Shown here in pieces: positions 17,932 to 26,947 of a DNA stretch of 64,000 bases. Under the pieces are notes generated by a model. It had not been told where the DNA came from. It searched no databases and saw only the letters and a list, made by a program, of their open reading frames with translations. Numbering within the stretch: the stretch's first letter is position 1; every line of letters begins with the position of its first letter. The translations under genes and the position numbers were made by a program. Source of the DNA: Candidatus Krumholzibacteriota bacterium (lineage in GTDB: Bacteria > Krumholzibacteriota > Krumholzibacteriia > Krumholzibacteriales > Krumholzibacteriaceae); the NCBI GenBank assembly GCA_016932415.1, contig JAFGCX010000016.1, forward strand, positions 36,404-100,403, in the 5' to 3' direction.

Positions 17932-19803
17932 TCACTCTTCCATCTTATCCTGCCCTCCGAGGGCGGCAGACATCTTCTCAAGCATGATACCCGGAGACAC
18001 GTATCCCGTTATACGCGATCCTTCAGGTTCCTTCCCCGTTTTGTCGTAGAAGATGATCGTCGGGACACCTTTTATCGAGAATTTTTTCTTGAAGGAATCT
18101 TCTGTCTCTCCCGACTTTGTAAGGTCGACTTTAAGCGGAACGAAACTCTTTGATTTTTCCAGTACACCGGGGGCGTTGAATGTGTTGTGTTCAAGTTCGT
18201 GGCAGGGAATGCACCAGTCGGCTGAAAAATCGATCATCACCGGCATTCTTTTCGACAGGGCATCTTCAAAAAGTTCCATGGTGAAAGGTTGCCAGACTAT
18301 TCCCGGTCTGAGCGTTTCTTCCCTGAAAGGACCTCCGGGGATGGCCAACACTATGATCGCCGCCAGAAGCCATAAACTGCCCAGGATCCGTCTGATAGTG
18401 AGGAAACTTTTTCCCATTCCGGGCACGCGCGCTATCCATCCCAGGAATAAGCCAGCTATTGCTGCCAGTATAGCGTACAGAAGGTAGGTCATAGTGTTCC
18501 CCAGCAGAGTCCTTGCGAAATATACCGCCATGATCAACAGGATGAAGGCAAAGACCTTTTTGATCCAGATCATCCAATTCCCCGAAGCGGGAAGGCTTCC
18601 CGAAGCGGTGCCGAGAGCTATAAAAGGGATCCCCATGCCCCACGCAAGGGTGAAGAACATGAAGAATCCGAGGACGGGACGCCCCATCTCACCGACATAT
18701 GTCAACAGTCCAAGGACGAATGGACCTATGCAGGGTGCCGCTACTATTCCGACTGTGAGTCCCATGAAGAGTGCTCCCCAGTATCCCTGCCGGGCTGTTC
18801 CCGTCCTTCTCGTGAGAAACATCGGAAGCCTGAACTCCCAGAGTCCGAACATAGAAGTGGAAAGGCCTATAAGGACTGCCGCGATAAAAAGCACAATCAC
18901 CGGATTCTGAAGAGCAGAACCGAAGAGGCTTCCCGTCATCGCCGCTATCATTCCTAGGATACTGTACGTGATCGACATCCCGAACACATATATCAGAGCC
19001 AGAAGAAATGCCCTTGAGGCTTTTCCACCGGCCTGCCCGCCGAAGTAACTGATCGTGATCGGAATTAGAGGATAGATGCACGGGGTCAGGTTCAGAGCGA
19101 GGCCGCCGAGGAATATCAGTATGAAGGCGAGGAAAAGCCCCTTTTCGCTGAAAGTATTTGAGAAAGATCCGTTTTCCCCTCGATCTGATCCGGCAGCGAC
19201 CGGATTCCCTTTGTCGTCGATGAAAGGAGGCGCGGAGAAGATCTCCGGATGAAGCGCTTCGGAAGTCTCGTTCATATTACCGACCCGGATCTTCGCGGGT
19301 ACTATGATCGATGCCGGTTCAAGACAGGTTATATTGTTACATCCCTGGTATCTAAATACGATCGATATATCATATTCTCCCGGCTCTACATCCTTTCCGA
19401 TTTTCACGGCAGTTCCGATGATTATCGTCCCGTGAAAAAGAGACATCTTTGAATCGCTGAATTCAAGCTTCTGAAGATCAGCTTCCGGATAAAATATCCC
19501 TGCCGATTCGATTCCATCGGGGAGATTCATCTCGAGGACAGTCGGAATAAGAAACCTGTCCAGGGGCGAATCTGAATTTATATGCCATTGATCCCTGATC
19601 GTAGCCCTGACGGCGATGTATGCCGTCGAGCCTGGATGAAAGAGGGAGATCGACGCCAGTGGTTCGGCGGTGACCAGATTGCCCGATTCAGTGAAGAATC
19701 CCTGCGCGGAAGCGGGGCCGAAAGGCAGCAGGAAAGCAGCGGCCACTGCTGGAATTAATACAGCAAACTGTGTAATCCTGTTAAAACCTATGAATTTCAC
19801 CAT
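17932..19803 (-). CDS. dsbD: thiol:disulfide interchange protein DsbD
   Basis: Carries reducing power from cytoplasmic thioredoxin to the periplasm. All three parts are visible in 623 residues: a signal peptide (FAVLIPAVAAAFLLPFGPASAQG), a periplasmic DsbD-alpha domain (to about 190), an eight-segment membrane domain with the transport cysteines in LTPCIYPLIPI and AAPCIGPFVLGLL, and a C-terminal thioredoxin-like domain with the active site DWCIPCHELE. Implies an envelope with periplasmic thiol chemistry. It is 112 bp upstream of nothing co-directional except the propeller gene behind it. Confidence 0.94.
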   Translation of the reverse strand: MVKFIGFNRITQFAVLIPAVAAAFLLPFGPASAQGFFTESGNLVTAEPLASISLFHPGSTAYIAVRATIRDQWHINSDSPLDRFLIPTVLEMNLPDGIESAGIFYPEADLQKLEFSDSKMSLFHGTIIIGTAVKIGKDVEPGEYDISIVFRYQGCNNITCLEPASIIVPAKIRVGNMNETSEALHPEIFSAPPFIDDKGNPVAAGSDRGENGSFSNTFSEKGLFLAFILIFLGGLALNLTPCIYPLIPITISYFGGQAGGKASRAFLLALIYVFGMSITYSILGMIAAMTGSLFGSALQNPVIVLFIAAVLIGLSTSMFGLWEFRLPMFLTRRTGTARQGYWGALFMGLTVGIVAAPCIGPFVLGLLTYVGEMGRPVLGFFMFFTLAWGMGIPFIALGTASGSLPASGNWMIWIKKVFAFILLIMAVYFARTLLGNTMTYLLYAILAAIAGLFLGWIARVPGMGKSFLTIRRILGSLWLLAAIIVLAIPGGPFREETLRPGIVWQPFTMELFEDALSKRMPVMIDFSADWCIPCHELEHNTFNAPGVLEKSKSFVPLKVDLTKSGETEDSFKKKFSIKGVPTIIFYDKTGKEPEGSRITGYVSPGIMLEKMSAALGGQDKMEE

Positions 19804-19915
19804 TTTCTCCTTCTTTGCCCTGATTGCCGGAAAAGAACATATATAATATTCATGCTCGATCTGATTTATTAATCGTCTTCTATCACCCGGCTTGCGGGAT
19901 TATAAAAGATCTGTC

Positions 19916-21808
19916 TTACCGCTCGATATACCGGAAAATATAAACGCCTCCGGCCCCGCTCGCCAGATAAACAAAATTCTCGTCGGCAAATACACCTCTC
20001 GCGTCATCAGCCGATCTGTGCCTGGCAACTATGAATGGGTTGCCTGGATCGGATATATCTATCGCGGTGATCCCTTTTTTCTGTGAAGCGACGAATACCG
20101 TCCTGCCTCTGGCGTGGATCTCTCTGGCGATCGATCCGATGTCGACCGAACCGAGCATCCGCGGCTTTCTCCGGTCAGATATATCTGCTATATACAGTCC
20201 CTTACCCCCCTCGGCGAGATAGACCATATCGCCGTTCACGAAAAGGTCATCGTTCCATCCCGGCGTGTTGAACCCGGAGATATAGGTGACTGTTCCGCCA
20301 TCGATCCTGTATGTATGGAATCCTTCAAATCCGTCGGAGATATAAATATAATCGGTATCGGCGAAGACGCCCCTGACTTCGGAGAATTTTTCGCGCCAGA
20401 CAAGTTTCGGGCTTTCAGGTTCGCTGAAATCGACGATCTCCGCTCCTCCAAGCCCTCCGGCAAGTATTGCGAGAGATCCCTGCGTTACGACTGCAGAGAG
20501 GAAATATGGCGACGCATGGATCCCGACCTGAGCAGGAGCAGCCGGATTGGTGATGTCTATGATTTTCATCCCTTCGTTTCCGCTGGCAAGAATAAGCAGA
20601 TCTCCTGCTAAAGCTACATCCCTCGACTGCGGACTCTCAAGGTGCCCTTTCCATTCGATCTGTCCTTCCGCGTCGACCTTGCCAGTTCGCAGGCCATCCT
20701 GTCCGTTTGCCAGAAAGAGCCATCCATCCCTCGCTACAAGGTCGAAAGCGAACCCTCCGCTCGGGATCCTCGACACAGGATACATTACCTCCGCGTCGAG
20801 GCGGAACAGATATACTCCATCTTTCAGCCCGAAAATGGCGAGATCGCCGTCAGAGACTGCCAGGTCGTTTCCCGGAACGGTATGCGATATTTTTTTCCCT
20901 TTAAGGCGGGGCAGAAGATCCGGTTTCATTCCCGGCAGGTCGGGTCCATCGGAGATATCCGCGGTGAGCGGTTTTCCTTTCTTTATCTTTTCGCCAGAGA
21001 TGCTAAAGGGAACCAGCCTTCCCTCTCCGGTCAGTACGATCCCTTCACGATCGCCGAATCCGATCGACAAGATCTTTTTTATCGGCATATCGGAGATCTT
21101 TTCCGGAAACCGGCAATCGGTAATATCGTACCTTCTTGTCACCCCATCACTTCCCAGAATATAGAGAGTCGAGTCGTTTATATATCCCCTGCCGCTACTC
21201 CATGGAGATTCGATTCTTATCGGATCGGGAGCCAGGGCGATCGGACGGTTATGATCGATATCGAAGAGGATCGTTTTTTCCTCGTAAAAGACGGCGATGA
21301 TATCACCGGCCGAATCGAGCGAGAGAGCTCCCTTATCGATCCCGAATCTGCCCGTAAGCCTGGGTTTTGACGGATCTGAGAGACTGAAAAGATATAACTC
21401 TTCTCCCGAGACGGAGACTGTCAACCGGCCCGAATCTACGGTGATCCTCGAAGGTTGCTCTATTGCCGTTATGGCTGACTGGACGGGATTGGCCGGATCG
21501 GTGAGATCTATCGTGACAAGCCCGGAATTCCAAACGGAGGCGTATGCGTATCTTTCATGGAGATCGAGATCCCTGATCTCGCCCCCAAGAGGCAGTAACC
21601 TGTGATTCGATAGTGAATCGCGTGGTGATGCTATGGCAAGGGCAGCTCCTGAAGCCACTATCATCCCCCTGTCGAAGAAGATGACATCGGTAGTGTGAGC
21701 CTGGAGAAGAGTGCGTGAAAGAAGCTCGAATCTTCCTCCGGCGATCAGATCGCCGCTGGCGATTGAAAGAAACATGACAAGAAATATCGTCGACACTGCC
21801 CTTCGCAT
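19916..21808 (-). CDS. LVIVD-repeat beta-propeller, secreted
   Basis: 630 residues. Signal peptide at residues 1-24 (RRAVSTIFLVMFLSIASGDLIAGG). The rest is a series of 40-45 residue repeats of the LVIVD type, e.g. YAYASVWNSGLVTIDLTDPANP, LLILASGNEGMKIIDITNPAAP, TVFVASQKKGITAIDISDPGNP and FVYLASGAGGVYIFRY, which form surface or periplasmic beta-propellers. No enzyme motif. Ligand or partner cannot be read from the sequence. A divergent promoter region (21809-21945) separates it from the phosphatase gene. Confidence 0.85.
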   Translation of the reverse strand: MRRAVSTIFLVMFLSIASGDLIAGGRFELLSRTLLQAHTTDVIFFDRGMIVASGAALAIASPRDSLSNHRLLPLGGEIRDLDLHERYAYASVWNSGLVTIDLTDPANPVQSAITAIEQPSRITVDSGRLTVSVSGEELYLFSLSDPSKPRLTGRFGIDKGALSLDSAGDIIAVFYEEKTILFDIDHNRPIALAPDPIRIESPWSSGRGYINDSTLYILGSDGVTRRYDITDCRFPEKISDMPIKKILSIGFGDREGIVLTGEGRLVPFSISGEKIKKGKPLTADISDGPDLPGMKPDLLPRLKGKKISHTVPGNDLAVSDGDLAIFGLKDGVYLFRLDAEVMYPVSRIPSGGFAFDLVARDGWLFLANGQDGLRTGKVDAEGQIEWKGHLESPQSRDVALAGDLLILASGNEGMKIIDITNPAAPAQVGIHASPYFLSAVVTQGSLAILAGGLGGAEIVDFSEPESPKLVWREKFSEVRGVFADTDYIYISDGFEGFHTYRIDGGTVTYISGFNTPGWNDDLFVNGDMVYLAEGGKGLYIADISDRRKPRMLGSVDIGSIAREIHARGRTVFVASQKKGITAIDISDPGNPFIVARHRSADDARGVFADENFVYLASGAGGVYIFRYIER

Positions 21809-21945
21809 TTTCTCTCCATTCGGGATATCGGCCGTATGCCATTACAATTTGTAGATTCAGATTAAATAAAAGTTCCCTCGATAGCAAGGTATCTTGAGAA
21901 TTATTAACGATTCTGCTAGATTGAATACCTTCGATGGAGGTCGTG

Positions 21946-22599
21946 ATGAAAGATATGACAAGAAAGGTCCACCTCGTCAGGCATGGAGAATCGAAGTGGA
22001 ACAGCGAGCGCAGGGTCCAGAAGAATACAGACGGAGTCCCGCTTAGCGACAGGGGGAGGCGTCAGGCGCAGCTTCTGGGGGCAAGGCTTGAGACTGTTCC
22101 CTTCGATCACGTTTTCTGCAGTGACGTTCAGAGAGCTGCCGAGACGGCGAGGATCGCCCTGGGAGAAAGCTATCCGATAGGATTTTCCAGTGAGCTCAGG
22201 GAGATCGCTTTAGGAGCCTGGGAGGGAAGGCTTGTCAGTGAGATAGAAGCAGAGACTCCCGGGATCATGGAGCGTTGGTTCAAGGCGCCTTCAACGGTGG
22301 AGATAGACGGGGCGGAGAAGTTTTTCGATTTTCATCGAAGAGTCGTCGATGAGGTCGAAAGAATAACCGGTTCGACCTCTGGAGATCTCCTTATAATCTC
22401 CCACGGGGGAGTGATCTGCACGTGGCTTACCTATATTCTCGGTATGGATCAGGATGGCCTCTGGTCGTTTTCTCTTCCAAACGCGTCTATCAGCACAGTG
22501 ATGCTTGAGTTCAGGCCGAGGCTGAGGCTCCTGGGCGACGCTAACCATCTCACCGACGGTTCACTCGGGTTTGACGGGATGCCTTCATCTGTCGGCTAG
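21946..22599 (+). CDS. histidine phosphatase family protein
   Basis: Phosphoglycerate-mutase-like phosphatase (GpmB/CobC type). The catalytic RHG is in VHLVRHGESKWNSERRVQ near residue 10, and the second catalytic His is in LLIISHGGVICTW. The mid Glu is in LREIALGAWEGR. GGAGGT at 21936-21941 supports ATG 21946 rather than the in-frame ATG 21934. Substrate unknown; no cobalamin or glycolysis genes adjoin. Its last 15 bp overlap the end of the convergent SPL-like gene. Confidence 0.9.
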   Translation: MKDMTRKVHLVRHGESKWNSERRVQKNTDGVPLSDRGRRQAQLLGARLETVPFDHVFCSDVQRAAETARIALGESYPIGFSSELREIALGAWEGRLVSEIEAETPGIMERWFKAPSTVEIDGAEKFFDFHRRVVDEVERITGSTSGDLLIISHGGVICTWLTYILGMDQDGLWSFSLPNASISTVMLEFRPRLRLLGDANHLTDGSLGFDGMPSSVG

Positions 22600-23649
22600 C
22601 TCAGCTTCAGAACCGGGACGCGGCGCGCTTATCCCCGCATCCTCCCAGACTTCCCGGTCTTCCATGCTGAGATCGACCCGCGCGGGGGAGAAGTATTTCC
22701 TGATGATATCATCGATCTCCCGGTAGATCCTTATCCTCTCCGGTCTGTACAATCTCATTTTTCCTTCGCCGTCCCTGAAATATTCTCCCTTGAACAGGTT
22801 TGAACGCGAATCTCTCTTTCTTACCTTTTCCCACAGGCCCGGTGGGAATCTCATCACTCCGATCTCGAATCTGTGGATCATCGCGTGATCGACGGATCCG
22901 AAGATGATCCGGGCAAGCTTTTCGTATTCGTCTTTATCATAATACCATGGGATCACAGGATCGAACCTGATCGCGACCCTGATCCCGGCGGCAGAGGCGC
23001 GGGACATCGCTCCGATCCTTTCCTCTACTGAAGACGCGAGGTATTCCTCTCCCCTGATCGCGCCGGACGGAGCGATAGTCCAGGTAATAAGAAGATTTTC
23101 CGCGATGCCTGGATCACTTGCCATTCGATCGATTATGTGGCCGACGTTAGCGCTTTTTGTCCTTACTTCAAGGAGCGTGCCGGTCCCCCTGAAAAGAGGG
23201 AGTAACTCGAGAGTATGTCCGGTTATATGATCGATGGCGAGACTGTCGCTCATCTCCCCGGTGGTGAATCTTTGGACAGCCCTCGGCGAAAGGGCTTTCC
23301 GGATCTCTCTCTTCATCCTGTCGATATTCGTGAAGACTACGATCCTGCCGTGAGCGAGATACGATTGCAGGTAGCAGTAGGTACAGGCGAAGGGACAATT
23401 GAGCGTTGTTATGATATATTTTTCGCCGCATGGAGGGGCACCGGGTGTGGAAGGAAAATCCTTTACGAATTCTCCCTCATGTCGGGTAAGGATCAGAGAA
23501 TCGTCTTTCCCCGGTTTTTGAATAATCAGCGAAGGAATGTCATCAATGACTTCAACCGCGGCGGCGGGAAGATTGCCGATGATCCTTGCGGCCAAGCCAT
23601 CTTGCCGTGATTTCCCGTCTAACAGGATCCGGTTAAAATTGATATCCAT
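22585..23649 (-). CDS. SPL-family radical SAM protein
   Basis: Radical SAM enzyme with the cluster motif CPFACTYCYLQSYL (C-x3-C-x2-C) and the family context TLNCPFACTYCYLQ, close to spore photoproduct lyase and its non-sporulating relatives. About 354 residues from the ATG at 23649 (MDINFNRILL); a longer frame to 23727 would overlap the rhomboid stop. In spore formers the enzyme repairs a thymine dimer; nothing else here suggests sporulation, so the substrate may differ. Terminates tail-to-tail with the phosphatase gene. Confidence 0.82.
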   Translation of the reverse strand: MDINFNRILLDGKSRQDGLAARIIGNLPAAAVEVIDDIPSLIIQKPGKDDSLILTRHEGEFVKDFPSTPGAPPCGEKYIITTLNCPFACTYCYLQSYLAHGRIVVFTNIDRMKREIRKALSPRAVQRFTTGEMSDSLAIDHITGHTLELLPLFRGTGTLLEVRTKSANVGHIIDRMASDPGIAENLLITWTIAPSGAIRGEEYLASSVEERIGAMSRASAAGIRVAIRFDPVIPWYYDKDEYEKLARIIFGSVDHAMIHRFEIGVMRFPPGLWEKVRKRDSRSNLFKGEYFRDGEGKMRLYRPERIRIYREIDDIIRKYFSPARVDLSMEDREVWEDAGISAPRPGSEAELADR

Positions 23650-23693
23650 CCCTCTACCGCGTCTTTCGCAAGCCTGTCTCTTCACCTGCCTGA

Positions 23694-24422
23694 TCAGTAA
23701 TCTGTGAATCCGCCCTGCCTGAGCCACCGGACCTTATCTCCAGCCATGAGGAATATCAAAGCGATCCCTCCGAGAAATCCGCCTATATGAGCGAACCAGG
23801 CCACGCCTCCGCTGTGGCCGCCCAGCGACGCGAATCCGCTCAAAAGCTGGATTACGAACCAGAATATAATGATTACATAAGCGGGAACGACCATGAGCCT
23901 GATGAAGATAAAAAGGAACATCAGAGTAAGCACGCGAGCACGCGGATAAGTGATCAGATAAGCTCCGAGGATCCCGGCTATCGCGCCGCTCGCGCCGATT
24001 GTAGGGATTAGAGAGGAAGGATCTGACGCTATATGCATCGCGTGAGCAGTCAATCCGCCAAGGAAATAAAAGAGGAGGAATTTCAACGGTCCGAGGATAT
24101 CTTCGATATTATTCCCGAATATCCACAGGTAAAGCATGTTACCACCAAGATGAACTATGCTTCCATGCAGAAACATCGATGTAAAAAGGGTCAGGATTAT
24201 AGGCCTGGGGCCTTCGGCGTGAAGATAGTACCCGATCGGTCCTGTCAGATCCTTCAGCCGCGTTATCTCGAATGGAGTCGCACCGAGAGAAGAGATCAGC
24301 GCCTGTCCCTGGTGTCCGAGGGATATCTGGTAAAAATAGGCTAAGATGTTGATGACGATGAGCGATACGGTGATCACCGGTCTGTTGCGAGTTGGGTTTA
24401 TATCCTTGAGCGGTAGAAACAT
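23694..24422 (-). CDS. rhomboid family intramembrane serine protease
   Basis: Six-segment membrane protein of 242 residues. The catalytic Ser is in GASGAIAGILGAYL; the second catalytic residue is the His in AWFAHIGGFLGGIAL; HLGGNMLYLWIFGNNIED carries the conserved oxyanion-side His/Asn. The opening FLPLKDINPTRNRPVIT is typical of this bacterial subgroup. The gene lies 44 bp upstream of the SPL-like gene on the same strand. The upstream 200 bp is shared with the divergent LOG gene. Confidence 0.93.
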   Translation of the reverse strand: MFLPLKDINPTRNRPVITVSLIVINILAYFYQISLGHQGQALISSLGATPFEITRLKDLTGPIGYYLHAEGPRPIILTLFTSMFLHGSIVHLGGNMLYLWIFGNNIEDILGPLKFLLFYFLGGLTAHAMHIASDPSSLIPTIGASGAIAGILGAYLITYPRARVLTLMFLFIFIRLMVVPAYVIIIFWFVIQLLSGFASLGGHSGGVAWFAHIGGFLGGIALIFLMAGDKVRWLRQGGFTDY

Positions 24423-24622
24423 AAAGTAAATCTACATCCCCGTGCCTTTATTTCAAGAAAATATTTTCCCCGCGTCGATGAAATATTTAGTAATTGTCAA
24501 ATACAACGGCAGAGCGTATGGTCTTTGAATGAAAAGTTGAAGTAAATGGAACCGGACCCGCTTGACGGGATAGTGGTGAGAAGGTCGCCCTGTACGCGCG
24601 TTTGACAGCAACGGAGGAGAAT

Positions 24623-25291
24623 ATGGATCCGAAAAAAAGATACCTGATCGACGATTTCAATATCCAGGAATCGTGGAGGCTTTTCAGGATACTGGCAGAG
24701 TTCGTCGAGGGCTTCGACAGTATGGTAGAGCTGGGACCGGCAGTCACTTTTTTCGGTTCGGCCAGGCTGAAGGAAGATGACAGATATTATATAATGGCCC
24801 GCGAACTTGCCCGGGATCTTGCCGGAGAGGATTTCGCGATCATTACCGGGGGTGGCCCGGGGATAATGGAAGCGGCTAACAGGGGGGCGCAGGAGGGGAG
24901 CGGTGAATCGGTCGGCCTCAACATCGACCTGCCGTTCGAGCAGGAACCTAACCCGTATATTGACAAGATGATCACCTTCCGGTATTTCTTCGTCCGAAAG
25001 GTGATGTTCATAAAATACGCAATGGCGTTCGTTATATTTCCAGGCGGTTTCGGAACGATGGATGAGCTTTTCGAGGCCCTGACCCTCATCCAGACTCACA
25101 AGATAGCGCCTTTTCCTCTCTTCCTTATCGGCAGAGATTTCTGGGGGGGGCTGTTGGACTGGATCAAGAACAGGATGCTCGAAGACGGCATGATCTCCCC
25201 CGAGGACCTTGATATTATCCATGTCGTCGATTCGAAGGACGAGGTGATCAAGGAGATCAAGAGGATCCGTGATGTCGAGATGAGGACATAG
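24623..25291 (+). CDS. LOG family protein (TIGR00730-type Rossmann fold)
   Basis: Likely nucleoside 5'-monophosphate phosphoribohydrolase ('lysine decarboxylase' family, LOG). 222 residues with both signature motifs: ITGGGPGIMEAANRGA (PGGxGTxxE partner region) and FPGGFGTMDELFEALTLIQ. ATG 24623 has GGAGG 6 nt upstream; the in-frame TTG 24602 is less likely. An 8-G run at 25143-25150 is intact in frame. Physiological substrate unknown. Confidence 0.9.
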   Translation: MDPKKRYLIDDFNIQESWRLFRILAEFVEGFDSMVELGPAVTFFGSARLKEDDRYYIMARELARDLAGEDFAIITGGGPGIMEAANRGAQEGSGESVGLNIDLPFEQEPNPYIDKMITFRYFFVRKVMFIKYAMAFVIFPGGFGTMDELFEALTLIQTHKIAPFPLFLIGRDFWGGLLDWIKNRMLEDGMISPEDLDIIHVVDSKDEVIKEIKRIRDVEMRT

Positions 25292-25299
25292 GAACTCCT

Positions 25300-25322
25300 G
25301 GTTTCCGGGGGCTGCCGAAACC
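25300..25322. terminator. possible bidirectional terminator hairpin
   Basis: GGTTTC (25300-25305) pairs with GAAACC (25317-25322), with further GG/CC pairing inside. It sits between the convergent LOG and menA stop codons. No long T run on either side, so the call rests on position and pairing. Confidence 0.35.
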
Positions 25323-25354
25323 GCGATCTGATGCCTCGAACGGGCAGAATTCCG

Positions 25355-26263
25355 CTAACTTGCGAAGATATATGCTGCTATAAGAAGGATTCCCGTAGCG
25401 AGGTGACAGATTATCGTCGATCCGTTAGCCGGCGTAAGAGCCTTCGGAGAGTCGTAGTTCGCTGCCACTGTCACCACTGCCCTGATCGCGATAGGAAGAG
25501 CGAGAAGACTGATCAGGGTCAACGTGGGAGTCAGGCCGATCGCCGTTCCGAATATCACCGGCCCCGCCACACCGGTCAGAATGACCGCGGCAAAGAGCCA
25601 TACCGCCTTTTTCCTTCCAAGCTTTACTACGAGAGTATTTTTTCCGGCAGAGCGGTCGGCATTCATATCCTGGAATTCATTGATGATGATTATCGCCGTC
25701 GTCAAGAGGCCGAGGGGAAGTGCCGCTATCACGGAATGAAACGTCAGTTCTCCTGTCTGAACGATATAGGCGCCTATACCGACAAGGGAATAACCGGCAA
25801 AGACTGCCGCTTCTCCAAGTCCGCGCGAGGCAAGCCTCACCGGTGGAGCTGTATAGAAGAATCCAAGGACTGTCCCGGTAATGCCGAGATAGATGACAGC
25901 AGGACCCGTCCGCAGAAACAGAAATATCCCGGCGACCGATGCGGCGCAAAAAAATATTATCGCGATCGTCAGGACGGTCCGGGGAGAGATCGCTTCCTCC
26001 TGGATAAGCCTGCTTCCGCCGGTGAAGGGCCTGGCATACTCGACATTGGCTTCGTCCGCCCCGGAAAGGTGATCGTAGTAATCATTCGCGGTATTTGTCC
26101 CGAGGTGGAGAAATATTACTCCGGCAAGGGTGAGCAGGTAGAGCCCCGGATCCCATGACCCCGTGTCGTATCTCGAAACAGCCACGGCAAGCGTTACGGG
26201 GAGTACACTGGCAGTCAGAAATTCCGCCCTCAGTTCCTTCAGGATCGTAGATACAGCGGCCAT
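25355..26263 (-). CDS. menA: 1,4-dihydroxy-2-naphthoate polyprenyltransferase
   Basis: UbiA-superfamily membrane prenyltransferase; the MenA step attaches the isoprenoid tail in menaquinone synthesis. About 302 residues, eight to nine hydrophobic segments. The first Asp-rich motif is NTANDYYDHLSGADEAN and the second is NEFQDMNADRSAGKNTL, both as in MenA. The longest frame starts at 26305; the ATG at 26263 (MAAVSTILKEL) fits the family start. No other men genes are present, so homologues such as other UbiA quinone prenyltransferases remain possible. Confidence 0.88.
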   Translation of the reverse strand: MAAVSTILKELRAEFLTASVLPVTLAVAVSRYDTGSWDPGLYLLTLAGVIFLHLGTNTANDYYDHLSGADEANVEYARPFTGGSRLIQEEAISPRTVLTIAIIFFCAASVAGIFLFLRTGPAVIYLGITGTVLGFFYTAPPVRLASRGLGEAAVFAGYSLVGIGAYIVQTGELTFHSVIAALPLGLLTTAIIIINEFQDMNADRSAGKNTLVVKLGRKKAVWLFAAVILTGVAGPVIFGTAIGLTPTLTLISLLALPIAIRAVVTVAANYDSPKALTPANGSTIICHLATGILLIAAYIFAS

Positions 26264-26474
26264 TGCAGGTCTCTCTATTGAAGTAAAAGGGCCAGATTGC
26301 AGCATCCGCCAAGTGGCGCGAAAAGATTTTCCAGAATATATTCCCCGGCAACGGTCTTGTAAAGGAGTAATCTTTATTTCAAAGGGTGAGGTAAGTGTTA
26401 CCCTGACATGCTGGCAGTAACAGTGGATAGGTCGAGACTCTCAGGCATTTTTCCCAGAACTGGTAGCGGGCATG

Positions 26475-26507
26475 AAAAAAGCGGGGAACTTTTCAGCTCC
26501 CCGCTTT
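26475..26507 (-). terminator. intrinsic terminator of the 26-aa gene
   Basis: On the minus strand the stem AGCGGGGA/TCCCCGCT (26480-26487 with 26498-26505; core GCGGGGA/TCCCCGC) has a 10-nt loop and is followed by six T residues (plus-strand A run 26475-26480). It comes about 20 nt after the small gene's stop codon. Confidence 0.85.
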
Positions 26508-26525
26508 CCCCCTGCGTTCGGATCA

Positions 26526-26606
26526 CTACCAAACACTCTTGCCCCAGACACTCTTGCCAGCGATCATCAGGGCAACGATCAGCGCGATGTTTGAGAAGAA
26601 TAACAT
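26526..26606 (-). CDS. 26-residue hydrophobic peptide, unknown
   Basis: A short frame, ATG to TAG, encoding MLFFSNIALIVALMIAGKSV followed by WGKSVW. The evidence that it is a gene is its setting: AAAGGAG (26612-26618) 5 nt before the ATG, a TATAAT box on the same strand further upstream, and a strong terminator immediately after the stop. Residues 2-16 would span a membrane as one short helix and the C-terminus carries two Lys and a repeated GKSVW. Size and shape resemble small membrane regulators or type I toxins, but no homologue is recognised. It is downstream of the flippase on the same strand, separated by an AT-rich 341-bp region. Confidence 0.65.
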   Translation of the reverse strand: MLFFSNIALIVALMIAGKSVWGKSVW

Positions 26607-26947
26607 GTCAGCTCCTTTCTTTGTGATCCCAGATGATTCCGTTTATTTATCATCGTTACTTACAGTCTATTGTTATAGCAGGTGGTGTGCCATAATTACC
26701 TGTTCTTCCCGATTATTACTCAAGCGGCCTAACTTGTATTATAACAATAAGATAAGTTTTAAATTATTTTGAATCTATCTCTGGGGAGGGTGGTTGCACC
26801 AGCAAAGAACGTCAACAAATATTTACATTATTCAAATAATAGCGTAACTGCAATAATAACAACAAAAGGATATGTAAACAATATATTACCAAAGCGTAAA
26901 TGATTATTTACTGTTTACTCTTTTCCGTCAGTTCAGCCCTGTTGTTG
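26607..26947 (-). promoter_or_regulatory. AT-rich upstream region of the 26-aa gene
   Basis: 341 bp with no other gene. Read on the minus strand it contains several promoter-like pairs: a TATAAT box (plus coordinates 26738-26743) and, upstream, TTGTTT-17-TATTAT and TTGCAG-17-TAATGT. Transcription from the TATAAT would give an untranslated leader of about 125 nt containing a CAGGT/ACCTG inverted repeat. Base composition is much more AT-rich than the neighbouring genes. Confidence 0.4.
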
